Below, one piece after another: positions 1-13,200 of a stretch of DNA of 64,000 bases. Numbering within the stretch: the stretch's first letter is position 1; the number at the start of each line of letters is the position of its first letter. The notes under the pieces were generated by a model. That model did no database searches and was not told the origin of the DNA. It saw nothing but the letters and a program-made list of their open reading frames with translations. Position numbers and translations under genes: made by a program. This DNA is from Siphlonurus alternatus (taxonomy: Eukaryota > Arthropoda > Insecta > Ephemeroptera > Siphlonuridae), in NCBI GenBank assembly GCA_949825025.1, contig OX463779.1:42788249-42852248 (forward strand), read 5' to 3'.

Positions 1-108
1 TTTTGTAGCATAATTTTAAGGGTTTTAGATGAGGGTTAAAAAAATCAGAAAAAAAATTATTGAGTCCCTTTATCCAAATATGCAATAAAAAATTCATAAA
101 GGTTGTCC
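1..108. repeat. Foldback repeat family 2, right end
   Basis: GCATAATTTTAAGGGTTTTAG and TTTATCCAAATATGCAATAAA match the right halves of the copies at 2466 and 53077. Confidence 0.6.
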
Positions 109-157
109 ATTAAAGTTATCAACAATGTAAACAACAATATACTAACACCCCTTGCAG

Positions 158-3100
158 GTACCTGGAGCGACAGCTGTACTCACTGACCGACCCTTACGAG
201 GTTGCCATCACGGCGTACGCCCTGACCCTTTGTGACAGCGTGGAGAAGGACCTCGCCTTCAGGGTGCTCTCCTCCCTCGCGCTCAACGGAGACAGTGAGT
301 CACGTGACCTCTGTGACGTCACAACCAATATGTCGATCGTAAACTCTGCTCAGTGAATATTTTCTGCACTCAATCTACCTTATGTTCAATTACATTGGGA
401 AACTGAGTACAGAAATCTATACAGTTCAAGGTTTACGACGTACAGATATGGTATTTATATCGATCGAGATTCAAAAAGTAGAAAATAAGAGAAGAGATTA
501 TTAAAAATCTTCTTGCTTATAATACTGCAGTGAAAAATAATCTCTCTTACAGTATAATTATATTTTCTCATCATGCACTAAAATTGAAAATTTACAAGAC
601 AAAGAAAATCCCTATTCTGAATTCCTCTCATCTTTTCTGCTTACACCATATCAAAGAATTAATATCTACGTAGATATTAATTCTTTGACCATATTGTACA
701 GTACTGCATGCCCTAGTTGAAAATTTATGTCTTCAACTCATCCTTTACATGCCTAAACCTACATAACGTTTTTTACCTGAAAATCATGTCATATTTCTTC
801 ATCGCTCAAAATGACGATGAAATTGAGACAATATTTTTAACATTTTATGTTCAATAAGAGGAAAAAATACGTAATCCCGTCTTTGTCCTTCTTTTTTCCT
901 CTAAAATGGTGCAAAATAGGAGAGAATTAGACGAGGAGATAGCTTAATAGCGAATAAAAGTTGAAATTTATTTCAACTCGGGTGGTGGAACCATTCTGAT
1001 GTGACATCTGACACAGACGGCGAGCTGTACTGGTCCCGCGAGGTGATTCCGTCCAACCCGGTCAAGTACGAGAACCAGAGGCCCTTCATTGAACCCGCGC
1101 TCATCGTCGAGGGGGACTCGGTGGCAGTCGAGGCCACGGCCTACGCACTCATGACGCACGTGGCTCGCGAGGGCGTGGCTCTGGTGCCCGAGAGAATCGT
1201 GCAGTGGCTCACCACCGTCAAGGTCACCTACCTCGGATACTACTCCACTGTGGTGAGTCTATTTTATAATATAATAATAAAATAATAATATAATAAAAGC
1301 TACCACAAAATTATATTAATTCACATTTTCGCCACAGGAGTCCGTACTGGCGCTGCAAGCACTCACTGAGTACGCCTTCCGAGCTCGTCTACTGGACATC
1401 ACGGACATGTCGGTGACTCTAGAGCTGCCGAGCTCGAACGGACTGCGCCACGAGCTGCACGTGCTTGGAAACGACTCCACGGCAGGTTACTTCGCATATG
1501 ACGTGAGTATGAGCACGAGGCGTGTGACCTCGAAGACGTGACTCTGACGTATGTCCGCAGATCCCCGCGGTGTGGGGCCATCTGAACGTGGTGGCTCGTG
1601 GACACGGACAGGCCCTCGTGCAGATGGACGTGGCGTGGGGCGTGGACCACGAGTCACTCAAGGATGCGCCCTCGCTCGATTGCTTCGAGATGCACGTGCA
1701 CGAATATTACTCTGACTTCAGGAACAAGTCTGCGATCACCATCCAGACGTGCTTCAGGTAAGTAAAGTGCAGTGAGAGATGGACAGCAGTCATGAATTTT
1801 TTATTGCAGCACATTTGGATAGAGGACCTCGGATTATCAATTGTTTTCAGATATTTGTTTAATTTTTAGCACCCTTAAAATCGTGCTGCAAAACGCTGTG
1901 GCATCATAGTCATGTATATCATTATATTAATTATAAATAAAACATCTGTGCCACCTACCATGAATCTGTTTTGATGAATATGACACATAATTAGGGAGAT
2001 GAAAAAATAAGGTGCATCCAAGAAAGGAACTAGTGGAGGTGTTCCCTATCACATAATGTCAATTTTGAGGTGCTCTGGAGTTGATGGAAGAGGCACATGT
2101 ATTTCGTTGTCCACCGCGCTCGGATGCACCGTTACTCCTCGTGCTCGTTCTGACACCTGGAATTAATAAATAGAATTTGAACCTCTTATGTAAGGTCGAT
2201 AGTCCTGTGCTCGTTCTGACACCTGAACCTTCTCAGGTGGACTCGACCTCAGCCTCTGACGAGCGGCGCGGCGGTGCTGGAGATGGAGCTGCCCTCAGGG
2301 TACCACATGTTGGAGAGCGACGCCGTGACCCTGGCCCGCTCGGGGGTACACCCCACCCTGAGGGAGGGACTAACCATCACTGGCAAGACGCTCTGGTTCT
2401 TCGAGCACGTGAGTCACATCTATGTTCATAAAAAATTAACATTAATTAATAGCAGCTAATAAATTACCTTTTTATTGCAAATATGGATAGAGAATTTCGA
2501 GTTATGTATTGCAAATTTTTACTGATTTTTTTATAACTCTTTAAAAACCTCAAAAACAAGGAAAAAGTCACTGCTAAGTCATATACATTCAACGTCTTTC
2601 CCTATGTTTGCGTGTTAATATTTTAATGACTATGACGTCACAGCGATTTGCAGTATGATTTTAAGTGTGTTAGAGAGGGTTAAAACAATTCAGTATTAAA
2701 AAATTATAATACAATACATAACTCGAGGTCCTCTATCAAAATGCTCAATAAAAATTAATTGAAGATTGTTTATTAGAAAAGTGTGGAAACTTTAATGCTT
2801 GCAACAATATTGAATCAATTACTTTTATTAATTTATTTAGGTGAACACTAAAATAAATACACACATTGGTTGTTTTCTTTAAATATTACAGCTTTTTAAA
2901 ATCTTGTAAGAATTCATACAAGATTTTGATCATTAAATATTTTTAAATTTTGTTTAATATATTGTTTCCAAGAAATATAAAATATGCGATTGTTCCAGAT
3001 CCCACCCGAGTGGACGTGCTTCAACCACACGGTAATGCGGTGGTTCCCGGTAGCCAATATCTCGTTGCACCGATCAGCCTTCCTCTACGAGATGTACGCC

Positions 3101-3740
3101 AGAGGTACGTCCAAACCAACACTGCTGAAGAGTAATCCTTCGTCACCATTAATCATCAGATTGAGGATTCTAACCACATTTTTTTTACGAAAAAAAGACA
3201 GAAAAAAAAAACTATTTTTTTAACAAGAAATTTTGCTTTATACTAATTTAAATCTCATATTTTTTACGTAACCTAGAAAAAGCATTGTGAATACCTGTAT
3301 AGTTTTTTTTTTATTTCAATACACAAGTAATTACTATTTTTTTAAAACAGAAATGTATTTTAGTCGAAAATATTTATATTTTTTGGTCAAATTTTTGTGT
3401 TGAAAGCTTTCTACTCGTATATATTTTTGGGAAAAAATGCTGTTTTTTATGGTCTTACTGTCATTAAAATTTTGAGATCAATGAACATCCTATTATAAAA
3501 ATAAACCCCATATTGAAATCCCCACTCTACTGATTATCACTAATTCTGTTTCCAGAGCGGTTCGTACAAGTTCTCGTCAACTCCACTCCGCTGTACGTCC
3601 TCAACATCTGCGAGGTTTGTGGCTCTTACCAGTGTCCATACTGTCCGCACTACAGCGTGGCGGCGCTGCTGTCGCCCCCCACCGTCCTGCTTGCGCTGCT
3701 CGTGCTTACCCTGACGCTCGGGAGCCACGCCCCCTCGTGA
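158..3740 (+). CDS. CD109-like alpha-2-macroglobulin family protein, 3' part (7 exons)
   Basis: Exons 158-294, 1017-1252, 1338-1502, 1561-1757, 2237-2408, 2999-3104 and 3556-3740 join in frame to about 398 residues ending at TGA 3738-3740. The first base of 158 completes a codon from an exon left of the window. The first three exons match the alpha-helical thioester domain of alpha-2-macroglobulins (ESVLALQALTEYA near its end). The next give the CUB-like linker, then the C-terminal receptor-binding domain (AAVLEMELPSGYHM, TLWFFEHIPPEW, and a late WTCFNHTVMRWFPVANIS). The tail has clustered Cys (ICEVCGSYQCPYC) and ends in a hydrophobic run (VLLALLVLTLTLG), typical of GPI-anchored CD109 rather than secreted TEPs. 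Known family role: protease trapping, opsonisation or ligand binding at the cell surface. The thioester motif and bait region are not in the window. Introns of 85 bp (1253-1337) and 58 bp (1503-1560) are short. CD109 versus another membrane TEP is inferred only from the tail. Confidence 0.85.
690..960 (+). repeat. Dispersed repeat family 3, copy 1
   Basis: Shares CTCAAAATGACGATGAAA, TATGTTCAATAAGAGGAAA and TGGTGCAAAATAGG with 44420-44640, and matches the complement of 13548-13830. Confidence 0.65.
1795..1960. repeat. Foldback repeat family 2, left part
   Basis: TTTTTATTGCAGCACATTTG, GATAGAGGACCTCG, then CACCCTTAAAATCGTGCTGC; left half only. Confidence 0.6.
2466..2757. repeat. Foldback repeat family 2, copy (CD109-like intron)
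   Basis: GGATAGAGAATTTCGAGTTAT at the left and ATAACTCGAGGTCCTCTATC at the right are inverted. The core carries TGACTATGACGTCACAGCG. Confidence 0.75.
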
Positions 3741-3977
3741 CGTCACTGGTGAACACAGCGGTCACTTCAAGGTCGTCGACTGCAACGATTTGATCATCAC
3801 AATGACAGTCATATTACAATTAAGCACTGAACAGCCGACGTGATTTCTTAATTGCATACTTGAATACAAGATAATTATTTGCGAGACTTCGTTTTTTTTT
3901 CTAACTTAATATTTCTGAAGTTATTTTTTCATGAAAATTCCTTTTTTTTTTTTTTCAAACAGAGACAGCCATGACGT

Positions 3978-3987
3978 AATAAATAAA
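3978..3987 (+). terminator. Poly(A) signal cluster of the CD109-like gene
   Basis: Two overlapping AATAAA hexamers at 3978-3983 and 3982-3987 lie about 240 bp after the stop codon at 3740, the first good candidates downstream. Assignment as the cleavage signal is inference. Confidence 0.45.
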
Positions 3988-5104
3988 ATTTAAAAACCTA
4001 CTCTTACCTGCATGGTTCTCCTATACATTGATTCTTTTATCAAAAATATGTGTTCGTCCTGACCGAAGTTTCCACAGTTCCTTCAGTTACATCTAATCGA
4101 ATACGGTGATTCATACAATGAACAGAATAATTTTAATATGCTCTATTCCTTTATGCATTTAAAAAAGTCATGCGCGCAGTGTCTAGTTTTTCCATTACTG
4201 CATGGGCATCACGTTTCTATATTTTGTTCAATAGTGTTTTATAGGATAATGATATTTGTTGTACTTTTCCTGTCATTAAATTTTATTATTTGTATAATAG
4301 ATATAGTCATTACAACTTTTTTACAAAGTTCAATAAGGCCTACAATACTATGATAAAATCAGTCAATTTCATGTTATTAATATTAATTTGATGTTTTAAT
4401 TTTTACTATATAATATATAATACCGTCCATAGATTTAATTATTATTGTTGTTGCTTTTATTGTTTGTTTAACTTGTGGTACCTGATGGTTTGATGCATTT
4501 TCATTTTAAATTAAAAATACGTAAGCTGTGTTAATTAAGTGCTCTTAATTAAATTAATGTCAAAAAAGTTCCATGGTAGATGGCATAGATGTTTTATTAT
4601 TATTGTATTAATGTTTCACTACTCTTTTATTTTATTTGTACGATGTTTTTAATAAAAAAGATAATACAAAAATTTATTTTGTTTTTATGTTTATATCTCC
4701 AAAAATTGCATAGTAAGATGTACGGATATTTAGTGGATAATTTAGTCTAGTAAAAATGCATCAGTGCTTGAGCTTTTATTTAGCAGTGCTTAATCCTATA
4801 TGCAACGTTCAGATAAGCACCTTTGTTTTAACACATCTCTCCTCAATGGCAAGGGTAATTACATGCTAATTCGTATTTTAATGGGGTGATTTCTTTGGCA
4901 AATTAAGGCCCTTGCTGGTTTTTACTTCTGTCTTAATTATTGCGAACTTAATGATTTAATTTATTACTTATAATATATTAGTTAATTTTATAATTATATT
5001 ATATAGTAATATTGACGAGGAATATATATTTTAAACAAAGTTGCAGATAGAAATTTGCGCTCTCAGACGACGGGGCCAGTCGCTATACGACCTCTTAATA
5101 TTAT

Positions 5105-5432
5105 AATGGAGTACCGACCTCATTTTTTTTTTTTTATTGCAGAAATGGATAGAGGGTGCAAAGTTATGCTACTCTGATTTTTTTCAGATTTTTTAGAGCC
5201 TGGCAACTATTTTTTAAAAATTATTGAAAGTGCAGAAAAAGTGCCGCCTCTTGCCGCTTCTCTTAATAAAAGATAGGACCCAAAAGGGACGTGGATTCGA
5301 ACCCGACCTCGCCAAAACTTTTTAGCAATACTTCCCGGTCCCTAAAAAATCTGAAAAAAATCATACAACATAACTTTTCTTCCTCTATCCATTTCTGATA
5401 TAAAAAAATTTGAGGTCGATACTTCAATGTTA
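5105..5432. repeat. Foldback repeat family 1, copy 1
   Basis: Inverted ends ATGGAGTACCGACCTCA and TTGAGGTCGATACTTCA, with inner arms ATTGCAGAAATGGATAGAGG and TTTTTTAGAGCC. The centre holds GGATTCGAACCC, which resembles a tRNA B box in reverse. No coding capacity; a miniature inverted-repeat element. Confidence 0.8.
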
Positions 5433-6049
5433 ATTTCTGCAATAGTTTCACGTGCCCACCTTTAACTAGCACTGATCGAGGTGTTACCTCAACATATTAT
5501 AAGAAGTCTGCATGGATTTGCCAGCCCTGGTTCAACCTCGACTCGCTCGAAGTATGCCTTTTTATTTTAGTGCTCTACGAACCATTACAAAACTGCAAAC
5601 AAAGTCATTTTATAATTAAGCTTTTTTTGCTTACTTGTATCCTTTTCCTCTTCTTCCTTTAAAAAAATAGTAATTGCCGTCTACTAATGCTAGGCCCGGG
5701 CCTGACCCATGGGTTGAGCGGGCCTATGATCGGGTCAGACCCGACACTTGCTTCCAGATACGAATGTTGCAGTTCTTGTGTTGATAAACTTCACTCTGTG
5801 TTAAATCATTACACAAGTAATTAACTTATAAAACTAAAAAGTTCATTTGAAGTTTCCTGGAATCCACATAATTATGTTAGAATTAACATAACTGCAGTTT
5901 ACTTAGTGGAGATAAAGCACGGCCAGATTAAACATGTAATCAAATTATAACTTCATGTACGTCACCGCCGGCAATTGAAAAGTTAGCGCTCACGCCAGCG
6001 AGATAAGAAGTTAAAAATTTAAGTTTTAACAACCACACACGCAATCTAG

Positions 6050-6850
6050 ACACGTTGTCTCCACGTCGTGTGCTTTAGTGTCTTTAGGACATTAGTTCTA
6101 GTCAGTGTGTCAGTGTCCTACCATTGAAATAATAGGACAATTATTTAGTGGTCTATATAGCAAATTGTGACGTTCATAAATTTTGTGCTTAGCGATCGAG
6201 TGTTAAATACAATTCTGGATGTTGAAAGACCAGGACATCTGGATTTTGAGTGTGTGATAATAAATTCAGTGTCTTAGCTGTAATTAGGACATTTAAAAGT
6301 TTTGTATAATATACTTCGAGATCGATTGTCCTAGCTGCATGGTGTAAAATATATTTAGGACACTTGCAATTGTATTTAAAATTGTGTACTTAGCAAAAAT
6401 GGTTAGGACATCTTAAATTTGAGAGTGATAAAGTAGTAGTCCTACCTATAGTGTTGATTTTATTAAGGACATCTAAGGTGTGCTCTACGGTGACGATTAT
6501 AATAGTGACGAGTGTCCTACACCTAACGTAACTTAAAAAAAAACACGTGCAAAATCAGTGTCAAAATTGAGTGTCGGAACTACTATATAATATATTTTAT
6601 AATTTTATTATATTACATTTATAAATGTAATTAGGACATTTCAAGTTTAAATCTATGTTATGAATTCAAATGCCCTAGCTAGATCGAATCACAAATATTT
6701 AGAATAACTAATATAACTATACAAGTTCAGTATTATAATAGAGTCAACCACTGAAATAATTGGGACATTGAAATTTGTGTGATAAAGTAAAGTGTCCGAG
6801 TTTGCATTGAAATAATTAGGATAATGCGCTCCATGCAATTCCCCTCCAAA
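6050..6850. repeat. Degenerate array with alternating TAGGACA and TCCTA motifs
   Basis: TTAGGACAT-like words recur at about 6088, 6133, 6231, 6287, 6357, 6408, 6474, 6633, 6763 and 6818. Between them lie TGTCCTA-like words at about 6115, 6268, 6329, 6438, 6510, 6671 and 6797. Spacing is roughly 50-100 bp and irregular. It ends about 300 bp before the SLC17A9 start codon and may overlap its promoter or 5' UTR. Confidence 0.55.
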
Positions 6851-7141
6851 TTATTGTGTGATTGTATTTTAATAATGGTTCGTATCCGCTGCCGAGTGTG
6901 ATGTTGTACATAATCATATTGCAGTCAGTCGTATATTATTTTCTGTGATGAAGAATGCTATCAGATCTGTTGATTGTCTGAAATTCTTGTAAGTATTTTA
7001 ATATTACGATATATAATATTTCTACTAAGACATTGTTGAAAAATTAAAGAATGTAAGGTATAATGTTGTTTATCTACACGCAAAGTATAGAAAACTGACC
7101 TTTAGCGGTTTTATTTGCACTGTGAGGACTCGATCGTAATC

Positions 7142-7224
7142 ATGGCTAGGGCGTACAACGAAATTATGATTTTACGTCCCATAAACGACGATCGACAGGA
7201 CGAGGAGGCTATGGTTTGGTCGAG
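7142..7224 (+). CDS. SLC17A9: SLC17A9 exon 1 (start codon exon)
   Basis: ATG at 7142 opens MARAYNEIMILRPINDD and runs to a consensus donor GTACGT at 7225. It ends in phase 2 (AG), which pairs with the phase of exon 2 at 8244 to make Arg. The short polar stretch before the first membrane span suits this family. No RNA evidence is available; an extra upstream untranslated exon is possible. Confidence 0.75.
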
Positions 7225-10200
7225 GTACGTTAAAATTCTTATCAACTTCCGGTCAATTACTTGCAATAACTTATCTTAACTGTTCACGCATTGATTGGTA
7301 GCAAACTTTTTTAACACAAAAAAAAGTTTTTTTGTGGCTTCAATATAATTTTTATTTTAGTGAGGTATCGTTATTTGGTGTATGTCGTTTATTACTGTTC
7401 GTAAAATTTGTTACGTTTTAAGCTAAAATGTTAGTTGGTGATTTGAATACTTGTTATTTTTTTGTAAATAGAAAAATATCAGAATATTGGACAATGAAGC
7501 TTCGAGTTTTTCATTTTTTTTTTAAAATTAATTTCAATTTTTTCCTTCATTTTTTTATATTAAAATATTTGTCATGTCATTCGTTAAAACGAATAATAAG
7601 ATTTTTTATTACCATGATAAAATTTCAATTTCTTATTAAACCACGTTTCTCGAACTCGCGGCGTCATAAAAAGTCTTATAAAATGTGGAATTAATTCAAA
7701 ATAATTTCATTCATTTTACAGTTTATATATAAAAAAAGTATTGGTATATTCTCATTGGTCATATTTGAAAAAAAAAAAAAAAAAAAAAATTGCAACAAAC
7801 ATTTCAGTCACAACGAAAAGGACGCGACCATATTTTCATATTTGTTAATTAAGATAACTGGCTTGTAGATACAAAATGTTAATCAGGTTGGGGGAGGGGA
7901 GGCTCGGGCGAGAAGGAGGGGGGGATTCCATAAGGCCAATGTTACAGCAATTGAATTGCTTACCTTGCTCATGTTAAATTCAAAATTTAGGGGGTAGGGG
8001 AAGGGGAGAGAGAGGTTGTATATCTTTATAGTTGTATATGGCAGAATAGGGACGATCCTAGACAGACGGATGCTGTTATTTGTTGGTTGCCCTCCTGTGC
8101 ATATCCCAGGGGTATAACTCCTAATGTCCCTCAGGGCAAGCGACAACGGTGGCTGATCCAGATGACTCTGGGCATGCACGTGTATAATTACACGCCCCTT
8201 GTGATCCGTGCCTGTCAAGGGGTCTAACTTCTAATGTTCCCAGGGCGGAGCGACAACGGTGGCTGATCCAAATGACGCTGGGCACGTGCATGCTGTACGC
8301 CAGCCGCGTGTCCGTGCCCCTCGTGATGCCCGCCATGGCCGCGGAGCAACACTGGAGCAAGACGGAGGCAGCCGCCGTGCTGTCCAGCTTCTTCTGGGGA
8401 TTCACCCTCACACAGGTCAGACCTCACCTTTCTTGTCAGTCAAGGCTATAGGTAAATTTCAGTATAATGTGAGCCTTCATTGCGCAGCAGGTATAAATAT
8501 AAAGTTGACAGAAAAAAGTGGGAATATCAAAGTAAGCTTTATTTAATTTTTAGTTCCTTTCCAGTATGTTTTAATTAGCCTGACTTTAGTGAATATTCAA
8601 GGATAAAAAAATATAAACAAGGACAAAAGGGTCAGATGAGGCGACTGCAGCAAGGGTGCCCGACAAACCTTTATAATAAAGGGGTATAATAGATTATGAT
8701 CACGATCGACATTCAGGTAATTAAGGAGGCATAATTTAAGTTTATATTTAAGGTGAATAAATTTATATATTTTTATATATAAACCTAGAAATAACGGAAA
8801 TGTTATTAATTCCTAACTGATTCACTAAAATTCTAAGAAAGTCCACAAACAGAACAGGGGTAAAATATTCGTGCTGTTCCGAGAGGTGTACTTCAAGGGG
8901 TGTATTAATGGAGTACCGACCTCAAAATTTTTTATTGCAGAAATGGATAGAGTGTGCAAAGTTATGCTACTCTGATTTTTTTCAAATTTTTTAGAGCCCG
9001 GCAAATATTTTTTAAAAATTATTGAAAGTACAGAAAAAGTGCCGCCTCTTGTGCCGCCGGTGCCGCCTCTCTTAATAAAAGATAGGACCCAAAAGGGACG
9101 TGGATTCGAACCCGACCTCGCCAAAACTTTTTAGCAATACTTCCCGGTCCCTGAAAAATCTGAAAAACATGAGAGTAGCATAGCTTTGCACCCTCTATCC
9201 ATTTCTGCAATAAAAATTTTTGAGGTCGGTACTCCATTATGGAAATCAATGTGGCTGCATACATATGGACACTTTTTATATATAACTGTTAAGCCCAAGT
9301 GTTGTTCTAACGTCGTCTCGGCAGGTGCTCGGTGGCTACCTGAGTGACCGACTGGGCGGCGAGCGTGTCCTGGCGGTGGCTGCCCTGGGCTGGTCCCTCG
9401 CCACGCTGGCCATCCCCCACGTGGTGCGATGTTACAGCCACCCCGCCTCCTGGGCGCTGCTGGCACTGCGTGTGCTGCACGGAGCCTGTCAGGGTAAGTC
9501 AGGGTACTCTAGGGAAGGGTGAGTTCAGAGAGTCAGGGTACGTCTGGAGATCAGGGAAAGTCAAGGTGAGACATCTCTTCAAAGATTTAATTATCAGAGA
9601 TGCTAAAAATCTCGTTAATTTTTATCTAAATTCGTTCATCATCACTGTAAAAAGTGCTTGTATAATTTGATTTTGAAGTCAGAGTACTTCATACATACAA
9701 TTTATAATGATTATTAGGTTGAGCTCCAATGCATCAAACGCTTAAAAAAATAAAGAAACCGTATCATTACACTATAAATTAAATGTAGAAAAAAATAGGA
9801 ATGATAAAATGACAATTAACTATAAATTGTTATGCTATTTTACTACAAACTGACCCTTAGATGTATCATATTCAGTTAATTAAGAGACCCACTCTTCTTG
9901 CATTTTTTTTTTTTTAAACTCTATCCTCTCTCTGATGATCTTTTTGTGAAAATATGCCTTTTTTCCTCATGCTTCATATCAACCATCTAATCAGTGCAGA
10001 GTTCCACCAGACCTATGCAGACACGTTCTAAGACTCCACGTGCGCAGGGTTCCACTACCCCTCGCTGTCCAGCCTGTCCAGCCGTCGACTGAGCGAGCAC
10101 GAGCGCGGACCGTTCTTCAGCGTGGCCACCTCCGGCACGGCGGTGGGCGCGGTCGTCGCGGGAACTGCGGGCTCTGCGCTGCTCGCCACCTACGGATGGC

Positions 10201-13200
10201 CCGCGGTCTTCCGATTTATAGGTAGCATTTCAAGCATTTGTTAGCAAATGAAGAATTTAAAACTGAAATGTCATTCAGTAACTAGATCAACTTGAGAACT
10301 GAATTACTAAATTGATTTGAGTCATGTGCAGTAAAATAATAATAATAATAAAATAAGCTAATGTGATTGTGAAAAGTATATTAAGTTTATTAGAATTTCC
10401 TTATTGTGCAAAGTTTAAACATTTTAATTGAATTTTCAAAAGAACTAATTGTGATAAATTTTATCAATATAGAGATAATTTTATAATTAATAATCACTAT
10501 AATCAGTGACGTCTCGCAGGCGGGTGCGGCGTCTTGTGGTCGCTGGTCCTCCGCTTCGTGACGATGGCCTCTCACCGCGAGCGCAACCTCATCGCTCTGC
10601 CCTCGAGTCTGTGCAGACCGGACGGGGTGAAGACACTGCTGCCGCAGAGACACTGGGTCGCAATCCTCTCCAGTAGAGCCTTCTGGTGAGCAAATTTAGA
10701 ACTAATTTACAAATATTTCATATTTTTTTTTTTTTATTTTGGCACATAAAAATTCTGAAGACACAAATGTAGATCACTTAAGACATTTCAAGTCATTTCT
10801 CCTTTGAAAAATCATCCCAGTGCAATTGCAGGTGATTAATTATCTTTTATTAGGTACTTTCTCGTTTATTAATCAAGCAAAGATTTTTCTTATTAGGATA
10901 TATATTATGCATTACATTTTTTTAATTAAAGAAACAACTATTGTATTACAAAACTTTCAAAAAGTTTAATTGAAGAATATTTATGATTGAGTAAAAAAAG
11001 AAAAACATTTTTTATAAATATCAAAGCTGCACACACGTTCCTTGCTGATGCAAGATGTAGTTTCTAGATTACAGGGCGAGTTGCTTCCTGTCCGAGGGTA
11101 ACCCTTGTCACTCCTCTATATACCCCCGTCCTAATCACGCTGGGGTCAGGGTGCACTGCAAGGGGCGGATACAGTAGCTGGGACCCGTTCCCTGGAGGCC
11201 GGCACGGAGGGTGGTGTGCAGACAGTGTACACTCGAGTCCAGGATTGAACACAGCGCACTCGGAACAAGGGATTCTGGGGTTGACGCGAAGTTCAGGGCT
11301 TGGACTCGGGGAGGATACATTAGCTGTCTAAGTCGCCCGAGGTGTCAAAATGTCTGTTTTTAGCTTTTTAATTAAAACAATTATAATTAATTAATAATCA
11401 TTTATCTCACGTCACTAGTTTTTTTTTATTTGTTTCAGGTCTGCCGCCATTGCACATGCCGCTCAAAACAATTGTTTCTTCATCATGCTGTCTTGGCTGC
11501 CCACTTACTTCCACGATAATTTCCCCCACGGAAAGGTATAAGATTTCACCCCTAATCTCCCCATGTGACCTCACTGATTGTTGGTACCAGGACTGGGTGT
11601 TCAACGTGGTGCCCTGGATCTTCCTGGTGCCCTCCACCCTACTTGGACGCGAGCTCTCGGACTGGCTGCTGTCCCACGGGCACTCCGTCACCAGCACCCG
11701 CAAGATCGTCGAGTCCATCTGCCTCGCCTCGCAAGCCCTCGGACTCGTCGTCATAGGTGGGTGGATTTGAGACCGTCAGATGAAAAAATTAAAAAAACAA
11801 CATGCATTTTATATTGCAAAATTCGATACACTCACGTTATTTCATAAAATTTTCTTTTTCTTTTTTCTTTTTTTTAACCTTTATAATTGTTACCCTTAAA
11901 ATTGAGTTAAAACATTTGTGTTTATTAATAATACACGATATTCATGTACAGCATTTTCCAGTTTCTGTATTAAAATCTTTACATCCATGATTTTACATAA
12001 TTAATGGATTTAATGGTACAGCCAGTCGTCACCTCGAAAAATTTCCCTTTGCGGCCTTGTTAATCACCATGTCCTGTAAGAATAACACTGGGTATGGTGA
12101 TTAACAAGGCTGCAAGTGAGAAATTTTCCAAGGCGACGAGTGTACTTGTTTCTAAAGAATGTGTATCATACAGGATTGATGATTTTTGTTTTGTTTTGTT
12201 TTATTTTGTTTTGTTTTGTTTTGTTTTGTTTTGTTTTGTTTTGTTTTGTTTTGTTTTGTTTTGTTTTGTTTTGTTTTGTTTTGTTTGTTTGTTTGTTTTT
12301 TAGAAAGACTGATGACTTGGTTGTCTTGATTTAGAAAGGTTAAAGAATTTGAATAAATTTTAACATTTTAATTTAAATAAGGGGTCAAACATTCTAAATA
12401 AATATTTTACACGCGAGTGTTACGAACTGAATTTCATTAAACTGGTCATGTCAGCCGAGTTAACAAACCAACTTAACAAATACGGCTTGGCGTCCTTTCT
12501 CCACGCATGGAATAACAAGAATCATGAATGTCGATTGCCTATTGTGTGTGCAGTACATTCTTTTATAAAATTTAAAGTTATACATTTTCCGCATTTCGAT
12601 TAGTCTTTATACTTTATACCACAAATTTTATAATTGTATTGTTTTGCAAACTCTGGCCAATTAATATATAACACACAACTTTAGTGTTTGTTTTATAATT
12701 AAAACAAAAATATATCTGCCATTATAAAGACTTAAATTAATTAGGAGTTAAAAACCATCTGAAGCAACTCCCTTTTATTAGCACAGATAAATTTCTTCCT
12801 AGATTTAAATATTCACCAAATGATATTGACCATAAAGTTGGTTGCACAATTAATATAAAATAATAACACAGTATGTGTCCGCAGCGTTCATGGAGCGGTT
12901 CTCGAGCGCCGTGTTGTGCGCCACACTGGTGATCGCGGCCTCGGGGTTCCACAACAACGCCATCATCATCAACCCCCAGGACCTGGCGCCCCAGCACGCG
13001 GGCAGCGTCTTCGGGCTGATGAACATGGTCGGGGCGGTCCCAGGTAAACTCTCATCTGTAACACAATGTGATGGTAATGTATTTTAGGTGTACGTGCAGA
13101 ATTTACGAATTAATGCAATGTTTCAAGTCCACTCGTATATATCAAGACAAAAATCTAGGTATACTTTTCGGATATGACAAGGATTTATATTATTTTATAT

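Larger units (their letters stand above)
3741..7141. other. Intergenic region between the CD109-like gene and SLC17A9
   Basis: AT-rich and without a supportable coding region. It holds the 3' UTR of the upstream gene to about 4.0 kb, a foldback repeat at 5105-5432, a GGCCCGGGCC-rich patch near 5690-5750 and the degenerate array before SLC17A9. Confidence 0.6.

Noticed and set aside
8107..8218. A true extra SLC17A9 exon
   Set aside because: A missing base after the acceptor breaks the frame and the sequence duplicates the following exon.
12094..12334. Open frames of repeating Phe-Val-Leu-Cys
   Set aside because: Produced by the TTTTG pentamer repeat.
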